This document shows, in pieces, positions 14,822-23,801 of a DNA stretch of 29,653 nucleotides. Made by a program: the position numbers and the translations under genes. The stretch is from Candidatus Dojkabacteria bacterium UBA3081 (lineage in GTDB: Bacteria; Patescibacteriota; Dojkabacteria; SC72). The notes beneath the pieces are model-generated. The model was not told the origin of the DNA and did no database searches. It saw only the letters and a program-made list of their open reading frames with translations. Each line of letters begins with the position of its first letter. Position 1 is the stretch's first letter. The stretch lies in assembly GCA_002366615.1 (NCBI GenBank), contig DFBL01000023.1, positions 1 through 29,653 of the forward strand. Reading direction: 5' to 3'.

Positions 14822-16288
14822 ATGTCAAACAAAGGTATAACTTCAAGAAGTGAAAGTTACTCTCAGTGGTATCTTGATATCATTGATAGAGCACAATTAG
14901 CTGAGAATTCATCTGTTAGAGGATGTATGGTTATTAAACCTTACGGTTATGCTATATGGGAGAATATTCAAAGAGAGCTTGATTTAAGGATAAAGGAGAT
15001 GGGAGTTAGTAATGCATATTTCCCGTTATTCATACCAAAATCCTTTCTTTCGAAAGAGGCTAGTCATGTTAAAGGTTTTGCAAAAGAGTGTGCAATAGTC
15101 ACTCATTACAGATTAAAAGAGACCAAGGATGGAATGGGGGTAGAGGTTGATCCAGAAGCAAAATTAGAAGATGAACTTATCGTACGACCAACCTCAGAAA
15201 CAATTATGTATGATACATTTTCTAGATGGATTGAGTCATGGAGAGATCTACCATTAAAGATCAATCAGTGGGCTAATATTGTTAGATGGGAGAGGAGAAC
15301 CAGACTTTTCCTAAGGACAACGGAATTTTTGTGGCAGGAAGGTCACACCGTTCATGAGAGTCATGAAGAGTCTAAAAAACAGGTAATAGAGGCATTAGAA
15401 ATGTATAAGAGATTTGCAAGAGAGGTTCTCGCATTGGAAATGTATGGGGGCAAGAAATCTGAATCAGAAAAGTTCGCAGGAGCAGTAGATACATATGGAG
15501 TAGAGGCTTTGATGCAAGATGGGAAGGCTTTGCAATTTGGAACTTCACATGATTTGGGTCAGAATTTTGCTAAGGTATTTAATATTAAATATATAAACAA
15601 GAATGGAGAGCTAGAGTATCCATGGCAGACAAGTTGGGGAGTGAGTACTAGGATGATGGGGGCCATAGTTATGTCTCATAGTGATGATTTAGGGCTTGTC
15701 CTTCCTCCTATAATTGCACCTATAAAGGTCGTGATAATTCCAATTTACAAAGAGGGAAATAAAGATAAAGTTATGGAGTTTGTTAAAGATGTAGAAAGCA
15801 AACTATCCACAGTAGTTGATAGGGTACATCTAGATGAGAGAGACTTTGTATCTGTTGGTTTTAAATTTAATGAATGGGAGAAGAAGGGTGTGCCAGTTAG
15901 AATTGAGATAGGGGAGAGAGACTTAGAAAAGAAAATGGTTACTATAGTAAGAAGAGATACAAACGAAAAGGAAGAGATTAGTGTTAATAGTATAGGAAAC
16001 GATATTAAAATTATCTTAGATAATATACAATCGGAGCTTCTTAAAAGATCTCAAAAAATACTAGAGGAGGGTACTACGCAAGTATCATCATATAAAGAGT
16101 TCAAAGACATTCTAAAGGGGAAGAAAGGTTTTCTTAAAGCATATTGGTGTGGTAGTAAGGAGTGTGAAGATGCTATTAAGTATGAGACAAAGGCTACAAA
16201 TAGGTGCTTTTCTAAAACAGGCAAAGGTAATTGTATATATTGTGGCAAAGAGAGTGATAAAGAGTGGGTATTTGCGATGTGCTATTAG
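14822..16288 (+). CDS. proS: Prolyl-tRNA synthetase, archaeal/eukaryal type
   Basis: This class II synthetase charges tRNA-Pro. The 488 residues show motif 2 (RWERRTRLFLRTTEFLWQEGH), the proline-site TSHDLGQNFAK stretch and motif 3 (GAIVMSHSDDLGLVLPP). An anticodon-binding domain follows, then a C-terminal zinc-binding-like domain with several cysteines (CGSKEC, CIYCGKES) ending in tyrosine (AMCY). The lack of the INS editing insert and the C-terminal domain ending in Tyr define the archaeal/eukaryal ProRS class, found also in some bacteria. The cognate tRNA-Pro(CGG) is at 10399-10472. Confidence 0.95.
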   Translation: MSNKGITSRSESYSQWYLDIIDRAQLAENSSVRGCMVIKPYGYAIWENIQRELDLRIKEMGVSNAYFPLFIPKSFLSKEASHVKGFAKECAIVTHYRLKETKDGMGVEVDPEAKLEDELIVRPTSETIMYDTFSRWIESWRDLPLKINQWANIVRWERRTRLFLRTTEFLWQEGHTVHESHEESKKQVIEALEMYKRFAREVLALEMYGGKKSESEKFAGAVDTYGVEALMQDGKALQFGTSHDLGQNFAKVFNIKYINKNGELEYPWQTSWGVSTRMMGAIVMSHSDDLGLVLPPIIAPIKVVIIPIYKEGNKDKVMEFVKDVESKLSTVVDRVHLDERDFVSVGFKFNEWEKKGVPVRIEIGERDLEKKMVTIVRRDTNEKEEISVNSIGNDIKIILDNIQSELLKRSQKILEEGTTQVSSYKEFKDILKGKKGFLKAYWCGSKECEDAIKYETKATNRCFSKTGKGNCIYCGKESDKEWVFAMCY

Positions 16289-16514
16289 TGAAACACGAAG
16301 AAATTTTCATTTTCCCTAACTTACTACTTTGACAAAAGTATGTGTTCTATATTTTTAAATATTTGAACATCAATTTCTTAATGTGTTTCTAAGTTGGATT
16401 TTTTAAGCGTATATATGTTTTGAACTACATGGTGTATGGGTGAGTTGATTTGGGGGTGTTGGGAATTGTATAGAGAAGTTTCACCACCAGTATAGGAATT
16501 TGGGAAAGAGTGTT
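16289..16514 (+). other. Intergenic region between convergent proS and uvrA
   Basis: This 226-bp non-coding stretch is the longest in the window. I see no open frame, tRNA or clear terminator hairpin. It holds an isolated TTGACA (16329-16334) without a properly spaced -10, and G-rich tracts near 16438-16462. Confidence 0.5.
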
Positions 16515-19367
16515 TTATAGTTTTTTTAACCAAGCTCCAGTATAGCTTTTAGGATTTTTAATAATTTCATTTACACTACCTTGAGCAATTATCTCTCCTC
16601 CCTTATCTCCACCCTCTGGTCCCAAGTCAATAATCCAGTCCGCAAATTTTATTACTTCCAAATTATGTTCAATCACTATTACAGTGTTACCCTTAGAGAC
16701 TAATTTTTTAAGTAATGTAAGTAGCTTATCAATATCATAGAAGTGTAATCCTGTAGTAGGTTCATCTAGAAGATATACTGTTTGTCCTGTAGTACGTTTT
16801 GAGAGCTCTTTAGCTAATTTTATTCTTTGAGATTCTCCCCCAGAAAGTGTTAGAGAAGACTGTCCGAGTTTAATATATCCAAGACCTACATCTTCTAATA
16901 CCTTAAGTTTTCTTTTTATATATGGAATATCTTTGAAAAAGGTTAGGGCCTGTTCTACTGTCATATCTAAGATATTTGCAATGTTTTTCCCTTTATAGTC
17001 TATACTTAAAGCTTCGTTGTTATACCTTTTTCCGTTACATTCATCACAGGTAATATACATATCGGGAAGAAATTGCATCTCTACTTTTATTTCTCCATCT
17101 CCCTTACATTTTTCGCATCTTCCTCCTTTAACATTAAAACTAAATCTACCAGGTTTATATCCTCTTGCTCTTGCCTCTTTTGTTTGAGCAAAGAGATTTC
17201 TAATATATGTAAATATTCCTGTATATGTTGCTGGATTAGATCTAGGGGTTTTACCTATCGGTTTTTGATCAATTCCTACTACTTTGTCTACCTTATCTAA
17301 TCCTTCAATATTGTCATACTCTCCCTCTATTTGTTTTCCATGCATCTTCCTATTCATTAATACAGGATACAAAGTATCGTTAATCAGAGATGATTTACCA
17401 CTTCCTGAAACCCCTGTAATACAGGTAAAGGTGTTAAGTGGAATATCTAGGGTTACATTTTTTAAATTATTTGTTCTTACACCATTAAGGGATATATATT
17501 CTTTGCTTTTGATATCTAAATTAAGGCTTGGTTCTAATTTCTCTCCTACCCTTAGTTTTTTAGTAAGATATTTCGCTGTTAAGGAGTTAGATTTTTTAAT
17601 ATCTTTAATCTCTCCCTGAGCAACTACTTTACCTCCATGTAAACCTGCTTTGGGTCCGATATCGATTATCCAATCAGACCTTTTCATTGTTTCTTCGTCA
17701 TGTTCTACTACGATTACCGTATTACCAGAATCTCTTAATGATTCGATAGAGAGTAAAAGTTGGTCAAGATCTTTAGGATGAAGACCAACGGAGGGCTCAT
17801 CTAAGACATACAAAACACCTGTTAAGCCAGTACCAATTTGTGAAGCTAGCCTTATTCTTTGTGATTCTCCTCCCGAGAGTGTAGTAGATTTTCTTGAGAG
17901 TGTTATGTAGCTGAGGCCTACACTAACTAGAAATGTTAATCTATTATTTATTTCTTTAATTATGGGTTTTGCAATCTCATTTTTGTTTCCTTTTAGTTGT
18001 AAAGAGGTAAAGTATTTTTTGAGTTTTTCTATTGGTAAATTAGTCAGTTCTATTATATTGTAATCTCCGACCTTTACACTTAGAGAATATGGTTTAAGCC
18101 TGTTACCATTACATATATCACAGGTTTCTTGTGTCATATATTTTTCAATATCGACTCTTCTGTAATCTGAGTTTGTTTCTTTGTACAATCTTTTTAGTTC
18201 ATTAGTCACTCCTTCGTACTGTGTATCATATATTCTTTCTTTACCAAACCTATTTGTATATCTTATTCTGTAATTATCTTTTACTCCTTTGCCAAAGAAT
18301 ATTAAATCAAAAATCTCTTTTGGGTATTTTCCTATGGGTGTTTGTAGATCAAAGTTATGCTCTTTAGCAACACTTTCTAATATTCTTGTTGTCCAAGAAT
18401 CCTTTGTAGTTCTATTTCCCCAAGGAAATATTCCTCCCTCTTTAATAGTTAGACTTGGGTTGTATATTTTGTATACATCTATTTCATTTATATTTCCAAG
18501 TCCAGAGCATTTAGGGCATGCACCCTCTGGAGTATTGAAAGAAAAGGAGGCTGGAGTTAGGTTAGGATATGATATTTGACATTTAAAACAGGTATTTTTC
18601 TCTGAAAAGAAATACTCTTTTTTGTCAATCAGTATCTTTATCTCTCCATCTGAAAGGGAAGAGGCTAATTCCAAAGAGTCTATTAGCCTTTTATTAAAGG
18701 GGTTTTTATCTTCCATCATTTTGTATGTTAATCTGTCTACTACTAAATCTATTGTATGTTTAACATTAGAGTCTATTTTTAAATCCTCTATATCATCTAA
18801 ATGGTAGGTATTTCCATCTATGAATACTCTAGAAAATCCTTTTGAACGTAGTTTATCTAGTAGCGCTGTGTATTCTCCCTTCCTATTTTTGATTAAAGGG
18901 GAAAGTATTTGGAAGTTTTCTTTTTTCTCTCTGATTAATTTTGTAATCTGAACAGAGATTTGTTGAATACTTTGTGATTTAATCTTTTCTCTGCACTTCG
19001 GACAGTAGGCCTGACCAACGTGTCCGAAAAGAAGCCTTAGATATCCATATATTTCTGTTATTGTACCAACTGTAGAGCGAGGATTTGTACCTGTAGTCTT
19101 TTGATCTATCGATATTGCTGGAGAAAGACCAGATATTAGATCTACCTCTGGTTTGTGCATTAAGCCTAAAAACTGCCTAGCATACGAGGAGAGTGATTCT
19201 ACATATCTTCTTTGTCCTTCCGCATATAGGGTATCGAATGCTAACGAAGATTTTCCACTTCCTGATACTCCTGTTATTACTACTAGCTTGTTTTTGGGTA
19301 TATTTAGAGATATATTTTTAAGATTGTGTTCTTTGGCACCTTTTACTGTTATATATTTGCTTTCCAT
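16515..19367 (-). CDS. uvrA: Excinuclease ABC subunit A
   Basis: UvrA is the damage-sensing ATPase of nucleotide excision repair. The product has 950 residues from the chosen start, typical of the family. It has two ABC modules: Walker A GVSGSGKS at 33-40 and again in the second half, signatures LSGGESQRIRLA and LSGGESQRIKLA, and Walker B VLDEPSVGLH and LLDEPTTGLH. Both zinc modules are present (CFKC with CPKC, and CEKC with CDEC). The open frame extends nine codons upstream to 19394, but those codons cover a perfect TATAAT promoter box. The ATG at 19367 starts MESKYITVKGAKEHNLKN as UvrA proteins normally do. No uvrB or uvrC is nearby. Confidence 0.96.
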   Translation of the reverse strand: MESKYITVKGAKEHNLKNISLNIPKNKLVVITGVSGSGKSSLAFDTLYAEGQRRYVESLSSYARQFLGLMHKPEVDLISGLSPAISIDQKTTGTNPRSTVGTITEIYGYLRLLFGHVGQAYCPKCREKIKSQSIQQISVQITKLIREKKENFQILSPLIKNRKGEYTALLDKLRSKGFSRVFIDGNTYHLDDIEDLKIDSNVKHTIDLVVDRLTYKMMEDKNPFNKRLIDSLELASSLSDGEIKILIDKKEYFFSEKNTCFKCQISYPNLTPASFSFNTPEGACPKCSGLGNINEIDVYKIYNPSLTIKEGGIFPWGNRTTKDSWTTRILESVAKEHNFDLQTPIGKYPKEIFDLIFFGKGVKDNYRIRYTNRFGKERIYDTQYEGVTNELKRLYKETNSDYRRVDIEKYMTQETCDICNGNRLKPYSLSVKVGDYNIIELTNLPIEKLKKYFTSLQLKGNKNEIAKPIIKEINNRLTFLVSVGLSYITLSRKSTTLSGGESQRIRLASQIGTGLTGVLYVLDEPSVGLHPKDLDQLLLSIESLRDSGNTVIVVEHDEETMKRSDWIIDIGPKAGLHGGKVVAQGEIKDIKKSNSLTAKYLTKKLRVGEKLEPSLNLDIKSKEYISLNGVRTNNLKNVTLDIPLNTFTCITGVSGSGKSSLINDTLYPVLMNRKMHGKQIEGEYDNIEGLDKVDKVVGIDQKPIGKTPRSNPATYTGIFTYIRNLFAQTKEARARGYKPGRFSFNVKGGRCEKCKGDGEIKVEMQFLPDMYITCDECNGKRYNNEALSIDYKGKNIANILDMTVEQALTFFKDIPYIKRKLKVLEDVGLGYIKLGQSSLTLSGGESQRIKLAKELSKRTTGQTVYLLDEPTTGLHFYDIDKLLTLLKKLVSKGNTVIVIEHNLEVIKFADWIIDLGPEGGDKGGEIIAQGSVNEIIKNPKSYTGAWLKKL

Positions 19368-19377
19368 GTCAATGGGC

Positions 19378-19383
19378 ATTATA
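19378..19383 (-). promoter_or_regulatory. Extended -10 box for uvrA
   Basis: On the minus strand TGG-TATAAT ends 10 nt before the ATG at 19367, predicting a leader of about 4 nt. It decides the start, because the upstream in-frame ATG would not be transcribed. Confidence 0.65.
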
Positions 19384-19426
19384 CCACGAAACATATTTGT
19401 TTAGTCCGTTTTCTGGTTAAAGATGG

Positions 19427-19432
19427 TATAAT
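19427..19432 (+). promoter_or_regulatory. Extended -10 box for tRNA-Arg(CCT)
   Basis: TGG-TATAAT (19424-19432) ends 9 nt before the tRNA 5' end, so the precursor would have a leader of only about 0-3 nt. It faces the similar uvrA box on the other strand. Confidence 0.65.
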
Positions 19433-19441
19433 TTGGAGGTT

Positions 19442-19515
19442 GCACCCGTAGCTCAATTGGATAGAGCAACGCACTCCTAACGCGTAGGTTACTGGTTCGA
19501 TTCCGGTCGGGTGCA
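19442..19515 (+). tRNA. tRNA-Arg (anticodon CCT)
   Basis: The acceptor stem is GCACCCG/CGGGTGC with discriminator A19515. The D stem is GCTC/GAGC. The anticodon stem ACGCA/CGCGT has one A-C mismatch next to the loop, and the loop CTCCTAA gives anticodon CCT for AGG. The T arm is ACTGG-TTCGATT-CCGGT. A20 is present. CCA is not encoded. It is the third arginine tRNA in the window. Confidence 0.9.
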
Positions 19516-19533
19516 CTTACATCTATTTCATAA

Positions 19534-19539
19534 TATACT
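19534..19539 (+). promoter_or_regulatory. -10 box for glycosyltransferase gene, leaderless
   Basis: TATACT ends 6 nt before the ATG at 19546, placing the expected first base on the start codon. Confidence 0.5.
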
Positions 19540-19545
19540 TATTAT

Positions 19546-21147
19546 ATGGAAAATAAAATTACAATTGATCAACTTAAACCACCTGACAGGAAGGATGGAT
19601 ATCCTACACAAACACCTAAGTGGCTAAGGAGAGTTTTAGAATTTATACCAGGTAGTATGATTTGGTTTTTTGTTCTTTCTCCCTTGATTTTTGCACTACT
19701 TGGATGGGAAGATGTTTTTGTCTTCTACATATCATATTTAATAATTTACTGGGTATACAGAGGCATTAAGTTTGTAGTAGGGGTAGCTCTTGGTGTAAAG
19801 AGGATGCACAGGGATATGGATACTGATTTTCTTTCAAAGATTAAAGAGGTTGATAGTGAGAGGTTTGAGGAGCTAGAGTATATATATCTGTGTCCTGTTT
19901 ACAAAGAGGGCTTAGATGTTTTAGAACCATCAATTGAGGCCTGGAGGAAGAGTGATGTTGGAGCAAAGAAAATACATGTAGTTGTTGCAATGGAAGAGAG
20001 AACTGCAAATGAGATTCAGATTCCAAATTTTAAGGAATTAAAAGAGAAGTATGGTGAAGTATTTGCTAGTATGCAGTACTTTGTACACCCAGCGGGTATA
20101 GAGGGGGAGGCTGCTGGGGTAAAGGGGGCAAACATTAATTGGGCAACAAGAGAGTTTGTAAAAGATTTAGAAAGGAAGGGAAAAGATATTCATAACTATT
20201 TACTAGTAACTTGTGATTGTGATTTAAGACCACATCCCAAATATCTATCGGCTATTACTTACAAATATCTTACAGTAGAAGATCCAGATCATAGATATTT
20301 TACAAGTGCTATATATACACTAAACAACAACATATGGAGAGTTCCTGTATTAATCAGAGTTCAATCTACTATGTTAACATTAGTTACAATACACAACTGG
20401 ACTACCGAAAAGTATGAGACTATTCCTTTTTCAAGAAGTGTATTTAGTTCAAAGGCAACCTTTTCATCCTATGTAGTAAATCTTAGGATATTGAAAGAGG
20501 TTCATTTCTGGGATCCCGAATTGGGTATAGATGATACAACTTTCTTTTGGAATGCTGTTGTCAGGTACAAGGGTAATTTTAGAGGGGAGGAGGTATATCT
20601 CCCAAGTACCAGTGATGCTGTCGAAAATGAGACTATGATTAAGTCTTACAAGTCTTTTTACAAGCAGCAACATAGGTGGGGGTGGGGGATTATTATATTT
20701 CCAACAACACTAGCGGCTTTAATATATGCTAAGGATATTCCTTGGAATTGGAAATTTCATATGGTATTTTCAATGGTAAAAAACTACATACTCTTTTTTA
20801 CTGTAGTGTATCTGATGACTGTAGGGTTAGATCTGTTAGGGGTTTTCAGTAATAGATATGCTTATAGTTCTGCATCCTATAATCTACCAACTGCTATGAG
20901 TTTCTTATTAGGGTTGTTAATAGTTTGTAATGGATTCCTAATATATTATAGGAGGAAACTTATTCCTACTCCTAAAGATTGGCCATGGTGGAGACATATA
21001 CTAGATTTTGGAGAAATAGCTTTAATAGCTGTACAAATGTTAAGTTTTGGATTTATTCCATATCTGCAAGCACACACAGAGATGATGTTGGGCAAAGGTT
21101 TTAAGAAGAATTTCTATGCTACGGAGAAAGTAAAAATAAAGAAGTAG
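19546..21147 (+). CDS. Membrane glycosyltransferase, GT2 family (QxxRW type)
   Basis: The 533-residue product has two N-terminal membrane helices (about 34-53 and 56-80), a cytoplasmic GT-A domain (about 110-380) and about four C-terminal helices. The catalytic pattern of processive GT2 enzymes is visible: a DxD at 224-226 (CDCDLRPHP), the acidic pair D329-D330 (GIDDTTFFW) and QQHRW at 374-378 (QxxRW). Such enzymes move a sugar from a nucleotide donor to a lipid or growing polysaccharide at the membrane. The product sugar cannot be told. The gene follows tRNA-Arg(CCT) and ends with no gap to the converging PEGA gene. Confidence 0.85.
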   Translation: MENKITIDQLKPPDRKDGYPTQTPKWLRRVLEFIPGSMIWFFVLSPLIFALLGWEDVFVFYISYLIIYWVYRGIKFVVGVALGVKRMHRDMDTDFLSKIKEVDSERFEELEYIYLCPVYKEGLDVLEPSIEAWRKSDVGAKKIHVVVAMEERTANEIQIPNFKELKEKYGEVFASMQYFVHPAGIEGEAAGVKGANINWATREFVKDLERKGKDIHNYLLVTCDCDLRPHPKYLSAITYKYLTVEDPDHRYFTSAIYTLNNNIWRVPVLIRVQSTMLTLVTIHNWTTEKYETIPFSRSVFSSKATFSSYVVNLRILKEVHFWDPELGIDDTTFFWNAVVRYKGNFRGEEVYLPSTSDAVENETMIKSYKSFYKQQHRWGWGIIIFPTTLAALIYAKDIPWNWKFHMVFSMVKNYILFFTVVYLMTVGLDLLGVFSNRYAYSSASYNLPTAMSFLLGLLIVCNGFLIYYRRKLIPTPKDWPWWRHILDFGEIALIAVQMLSFGFIPYLQAHTEMMLGKGFKKNFYATEKVKIKK

Positions 21148-22725
21148 CTAGTGAATAGAGTATAAGTAGATAGAGATATCAGAAAGCTCCTCGTTAATAT
21201 TTCCTGTTAGAGATATGGTTATCAACTCATTACTTGAGTTAGTTACATCAAAGTAAAGGAGGGAATTAGTTTCGTCCAGTATTCTTGCCTCGTTATCTCC
21301 ATCTTTGTCAGATATATATACTGCAGTTTCTTTAGAATATATTACATAGGAAAAATTTGAAAGCCATGATATGTTAGATACTTTCTTTCCTAAGTTATCT
21401 ATCTTTTTAGCTCCAATAGTAGTTGTATGATCTCCATCCTCTTTAAAGAAAGTAAAGACCCAGTATCCACTTGTGTCTTTAAATATTAGTTTATTGTTAT
21501 CAGGCGAGATCTCTACTAGTTGCGAAGGGTATGAAGAGATTAGGTGATACTTTTTTGTATCAAGATTATACCAGTATGAGGATGTTTCTGTTTGTATATA
21601 TATACCCTTTGCATTTTGATTAACATCAAAGGACTCAATTGCACCAACGCTTTTGGTACTCTCTGGAGAATTTGTGAATGGAGCATATTTTCCTGAGCCT
21701 GTATCATCTCTATATCTCTTTATATATTCTGTATCTGTTTGAAAGTAGAGGTCTTGAACTAAGGTTTTAGGGGATGAGCCATCCATAAGCTCTACGGTTA
21801 GGAGGTAGGAATGGATATTTTCAGAGATGTTTTGGGTATTTGTTTCGACTTTATAAAAAACCCCCTGCTCATCAGTATTCCAAAGATACTGGCTCTCAGG
21901 TGATTTTTTAAGTAAAAGATACCTTGTTTGTTTAGTTATATCGAAGGATACTAAATCACTATCAGATTCAAACATCAAATATTTGTTGTCTTTAGACCAA
22001 GTCATTTCGTATGAAGAAAAGGCTGAGATATTGAGGATACTTAATTGGTCAAGTGTTAGTATCTTTGAGGAGTCAAGTAAGTAGCTATTTGTACTATCGG
22101 GGGTGGTTATCGTTAGTACCCCAAGTGTTCCACTAGGTGAAAGGGAGAGTAGTACTTCTGGTTGCTCTAAGCTTTCAAATGTAAGAACTACTCTTGGGTT
22201 ACTGTTTAAGTCCCAAAAGGTTGTGTTTAGATCAAACCTGTAAAGGGAGTAGAGATATTTCTGTCCGATAGCATCGTACTCATTGATTAAGAAATATGTA
22301 TGGTCCTTATATTTACTTGTCCAGCTATTAATATAATTTTTACCCTCTAATGAAAAGATTTCTTGTCCTTGTATATCCTCTTTTATTAACCATGGATATA
22401 CTGGGGTAGATTTCTCATCCTTTATTTCAACACTCTTTTTCCACTCTAAATATCCACTTCTGTATACAGAGATATTGTATACGCCTATTGGTAGGCTAAC
22501 ACTTTTAGGTGTTCTGCCTTTTTCAGCTCCATCGACGTATACCGTAGCTAAGAAAGGCTCTGATTCTACTGTTACTACTCCCGTTTTTATAAAGAATTGA
22601 TTAATATCTCCCACTCTCCAGCCATTTGCATAGAAGTATATTGCAACAGCACCTATATATACAAAAAGGGAAGCTAGAAGAGAAATTAAAGAGAAACTTT
22701 TTCTATTAAAATCTGTCTTGCTCAT
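21148..22725 (-). CDS. PEGA-domain membrane-anchored beta-propeller-like protein
   Basis: The 525-residue product has one N-terminal membrane helix (about 13-33), a PEGA domain (about 50-103) with VTVESEPFLATVYVDGAEKG and VSLPIGVYNISVYRSGYLEW, and a long beta-rich region (about 120-525). The long region has repeated strands such as YLLDSSKIL, MTWSKDNKYLMFES and LVEISPDNNKLIF, which resemble WD40/TolB-like propeller blades. Topology puts the bulk outside the membrane. The function is unknown; PEGA proteins are common in bacterial envelopes. It is transcribed divergently from mreB with 50 bp between starts, which suggests but does not prove an envelope role. Confidence 0.82.
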   Translation of the reverse strand: MSKTDFNRKSFSLISLLASLFVYIGAVAIYFYANGWRVGDINQFFIKTGVVTVESEPFLATVYVDGAEKGRTPKSVSLPIGVYNISVYRSGYLEWKKSVEIKDEKSTPVYPWLIKEDIQGQEIFSLEGKNYINSWTSKYKDHTYFLINEYDAIGQKYLYSLYRFDLNTTFWDLNSNPRVVLTFESLEQPEVLLSLSPSGTLGVLTITTPDSTNSYLLDSSKILTLDQLSILNISAFSSYEMTWSKDNKYLMFESDSDLVSFDITKQTRYLLLKKSPESQYLWNTDEQGVFYKVETNTQNISENIHSYLLTVELMDGSSPKTLVQDLYFQTDTEYIKRYRDDTGSGKYAPFTNSPESTKSVGAIESFDVNQNAKGIYIQTETSSYWYNLDTKKYHLISSYPSQLVEISPDNNKLIFKDTSGYWVFTFFKEDGDHTTTIGAKKIDNLGKKVSNISWLSNFSYVIYSKETAVYISDKDGDNEARILDETNSLLYFDVTNSSNELITISLTGNINEELSDISIYLYSIH

Positions 22726-22733
22726 TGTTCTCT

Positions 22734-22739
22734 AGTATA
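22734..22739 (-). promoter_or_regulatory. -10 box for PEGA gene, leaderless
   Basis: On the minus strand TATACT ends 8 nt before the ATG at 22725. Confidence 0.5.
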
Positions 22740-22764
22740 TCACACATTATCCCATTTTTATTGG

Positions 22765-22770
22765 TATAAT
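22765..22770 (+). promoter_or_regulatory. Extended -10 box for mreB, leaderless
   Basis: TGG-TATAAT (22762-22770) ends 5 nt before the ATG at 22776 and 2 nt before an in-frame GTG at 22773. It favours the ATG as start. Confidence 0.6.
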
Positions 22771-22775
22771 TAGTG

Positions 22776-23783
22776 ATGTTAGGAAAGAAATTAGGTGTTG
22801 ATTTAGGCACCGCAAATTCAATTGTTTTTGTACAGGGAGAGGGTATCTCTTTTGTTGAACCTACTGTTGTTGCAATAGATGTAAATACATTTAAAGTTAT
22901 TGCTGTTGGTACCCAGGCTAAAAAGATGATAGGGAAGACTCCAGAGAACATTATTGCTAAAAGGCCCCTAAAGGATGGTGTTATTGCTGATTCGAGGGTT
23001 ACAGAGGCTTTACTTAAGTATTTTTTTAACAAAGCCCTTGGTAAGTCTAGGGTATTTAAGCCTGATGTGGTAATAAGTGTACCTGCAGGAATTACTACTG
23101 TAGAACAAAGAGCCGTTATAAAAGCAGCAAATAATGCAGGTGCAAGACAGATTACTATGTTACCTGAGCCATTGCTTGCTGCATTAGGTGCAGGCTTACC
23201 TATAGAGACATCTTCAGGGAATATGATAGTTAATCTAGGAGGAGGTACAGCAGAAGTAGCAGTACTATCTTTGGATGGTATTGTAGAGTACGAGTCATTA
23301 AGAGTAGCAGGAGATGCAATTAATGATGCAATTATCAACTTTATGAAAAAGAAGAAGGGGGTATTAATAGGGGAACAGACAGCTGAAAATATTAAGATTA
23401 GGATAGGTTCTGCAATAGATATTAGAAATCCTAAGAGTATGGAAGTAAGGGGTAGAGATTTTGGTGCAGGATTACCTAAAGCCATTACCATAAATTCAAA
23501 TGATGTAGCAACTGCGGTAAAAAGATCTCTACTTAGTATAATTGGGAGTATAAAGAGTGTATTAGAGAGGACTCCTCCTGAACTTTCTGCCGATATAATG
23601 GATAGGGGTATTACTATGAGTGGTGGTACATCTAAATTGAGGAATTTAGATAAGCTTTTTGCAAAGGCTATTGGTGTACCAGCATATGTTGCAGATGAAC
23701 CGATGTATTGTGTTGCGAATGGAACTGGTATAGCATTAGAATTAATGGCAACAGGTGAAAGAGTTTTTGTGTTTAATAAGTAA
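22776..23783 (+). CDS. mreB: Rod shape-determining protein MreB
   Basis: MreB is the bacterial actin that forms membrane-bound filaments guiding wall synthesis and cell shape. The 335-residue product has the actin-fold ATPase motifs: phosphate 1 GVDLGTANS at the N-terminus, connect/phosphate 2 MIVNLGGGTAEVAV, and the adenosine region ITMSGGTSKLRNLDKL. The frame also contains a GTG codon at 22773; the ATG at 22776 is preferred because MreB proteins begin M-x-GKKLGVDLG. mreC and mreD do not follow; instead a DUF1704 peptidase gene begins 18 bp downstream, probably in the same operon. Confidence 0.95.
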   Translation: MLGKKLGVDLGTANSIVFVQGEGISFVEPTVVAIDVNTFKVIAVGTQAKKMIGKTPENIIAKRPLKDGVIADSRVTEALLKYFFNKALGKSRVFKPDVVISVPAGITTVEQRAVIKAANNAGARQITMLPEPLLAALGAGLPIETSSGNMIVNLGGGTAEVAVLSLDGIVEYESLRVAGDAINDAIINFMKKKKGVLIGEQTAENIKIRIGSAIDIRNPKSMEVRGRDFGAGLPKAITINSNDVATAVKRSLLSIIGSIKSVLERTPPELSADIMDRGITMSGGTSKLRNLDKLFAKAIGVPAYVADEPMYCVANGTGIALELMATGERVFVFNK

Positions 23784-23801
23784 ATTAAACAGTTTAGAGA
23801 T

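Noticed and set aside
16329..16334. TTGACA in the proS-uvrA intergenic region as a promoter
   Set aside because: No -10 hexamer at 16-18 nt; the nearest TATATT is only 13 nt away and no gene follows on that strand.
19368..19394. Upstream ATG for uvrA
   Set aside because: The nine extra codons cover the TATAAT box on the same strand and are not part of the UvrA family start.
22706..23491. 261-codon open frame on the minus strand
   Set aside because: Antisense to mreB, which is unmistakable in the plus frame.
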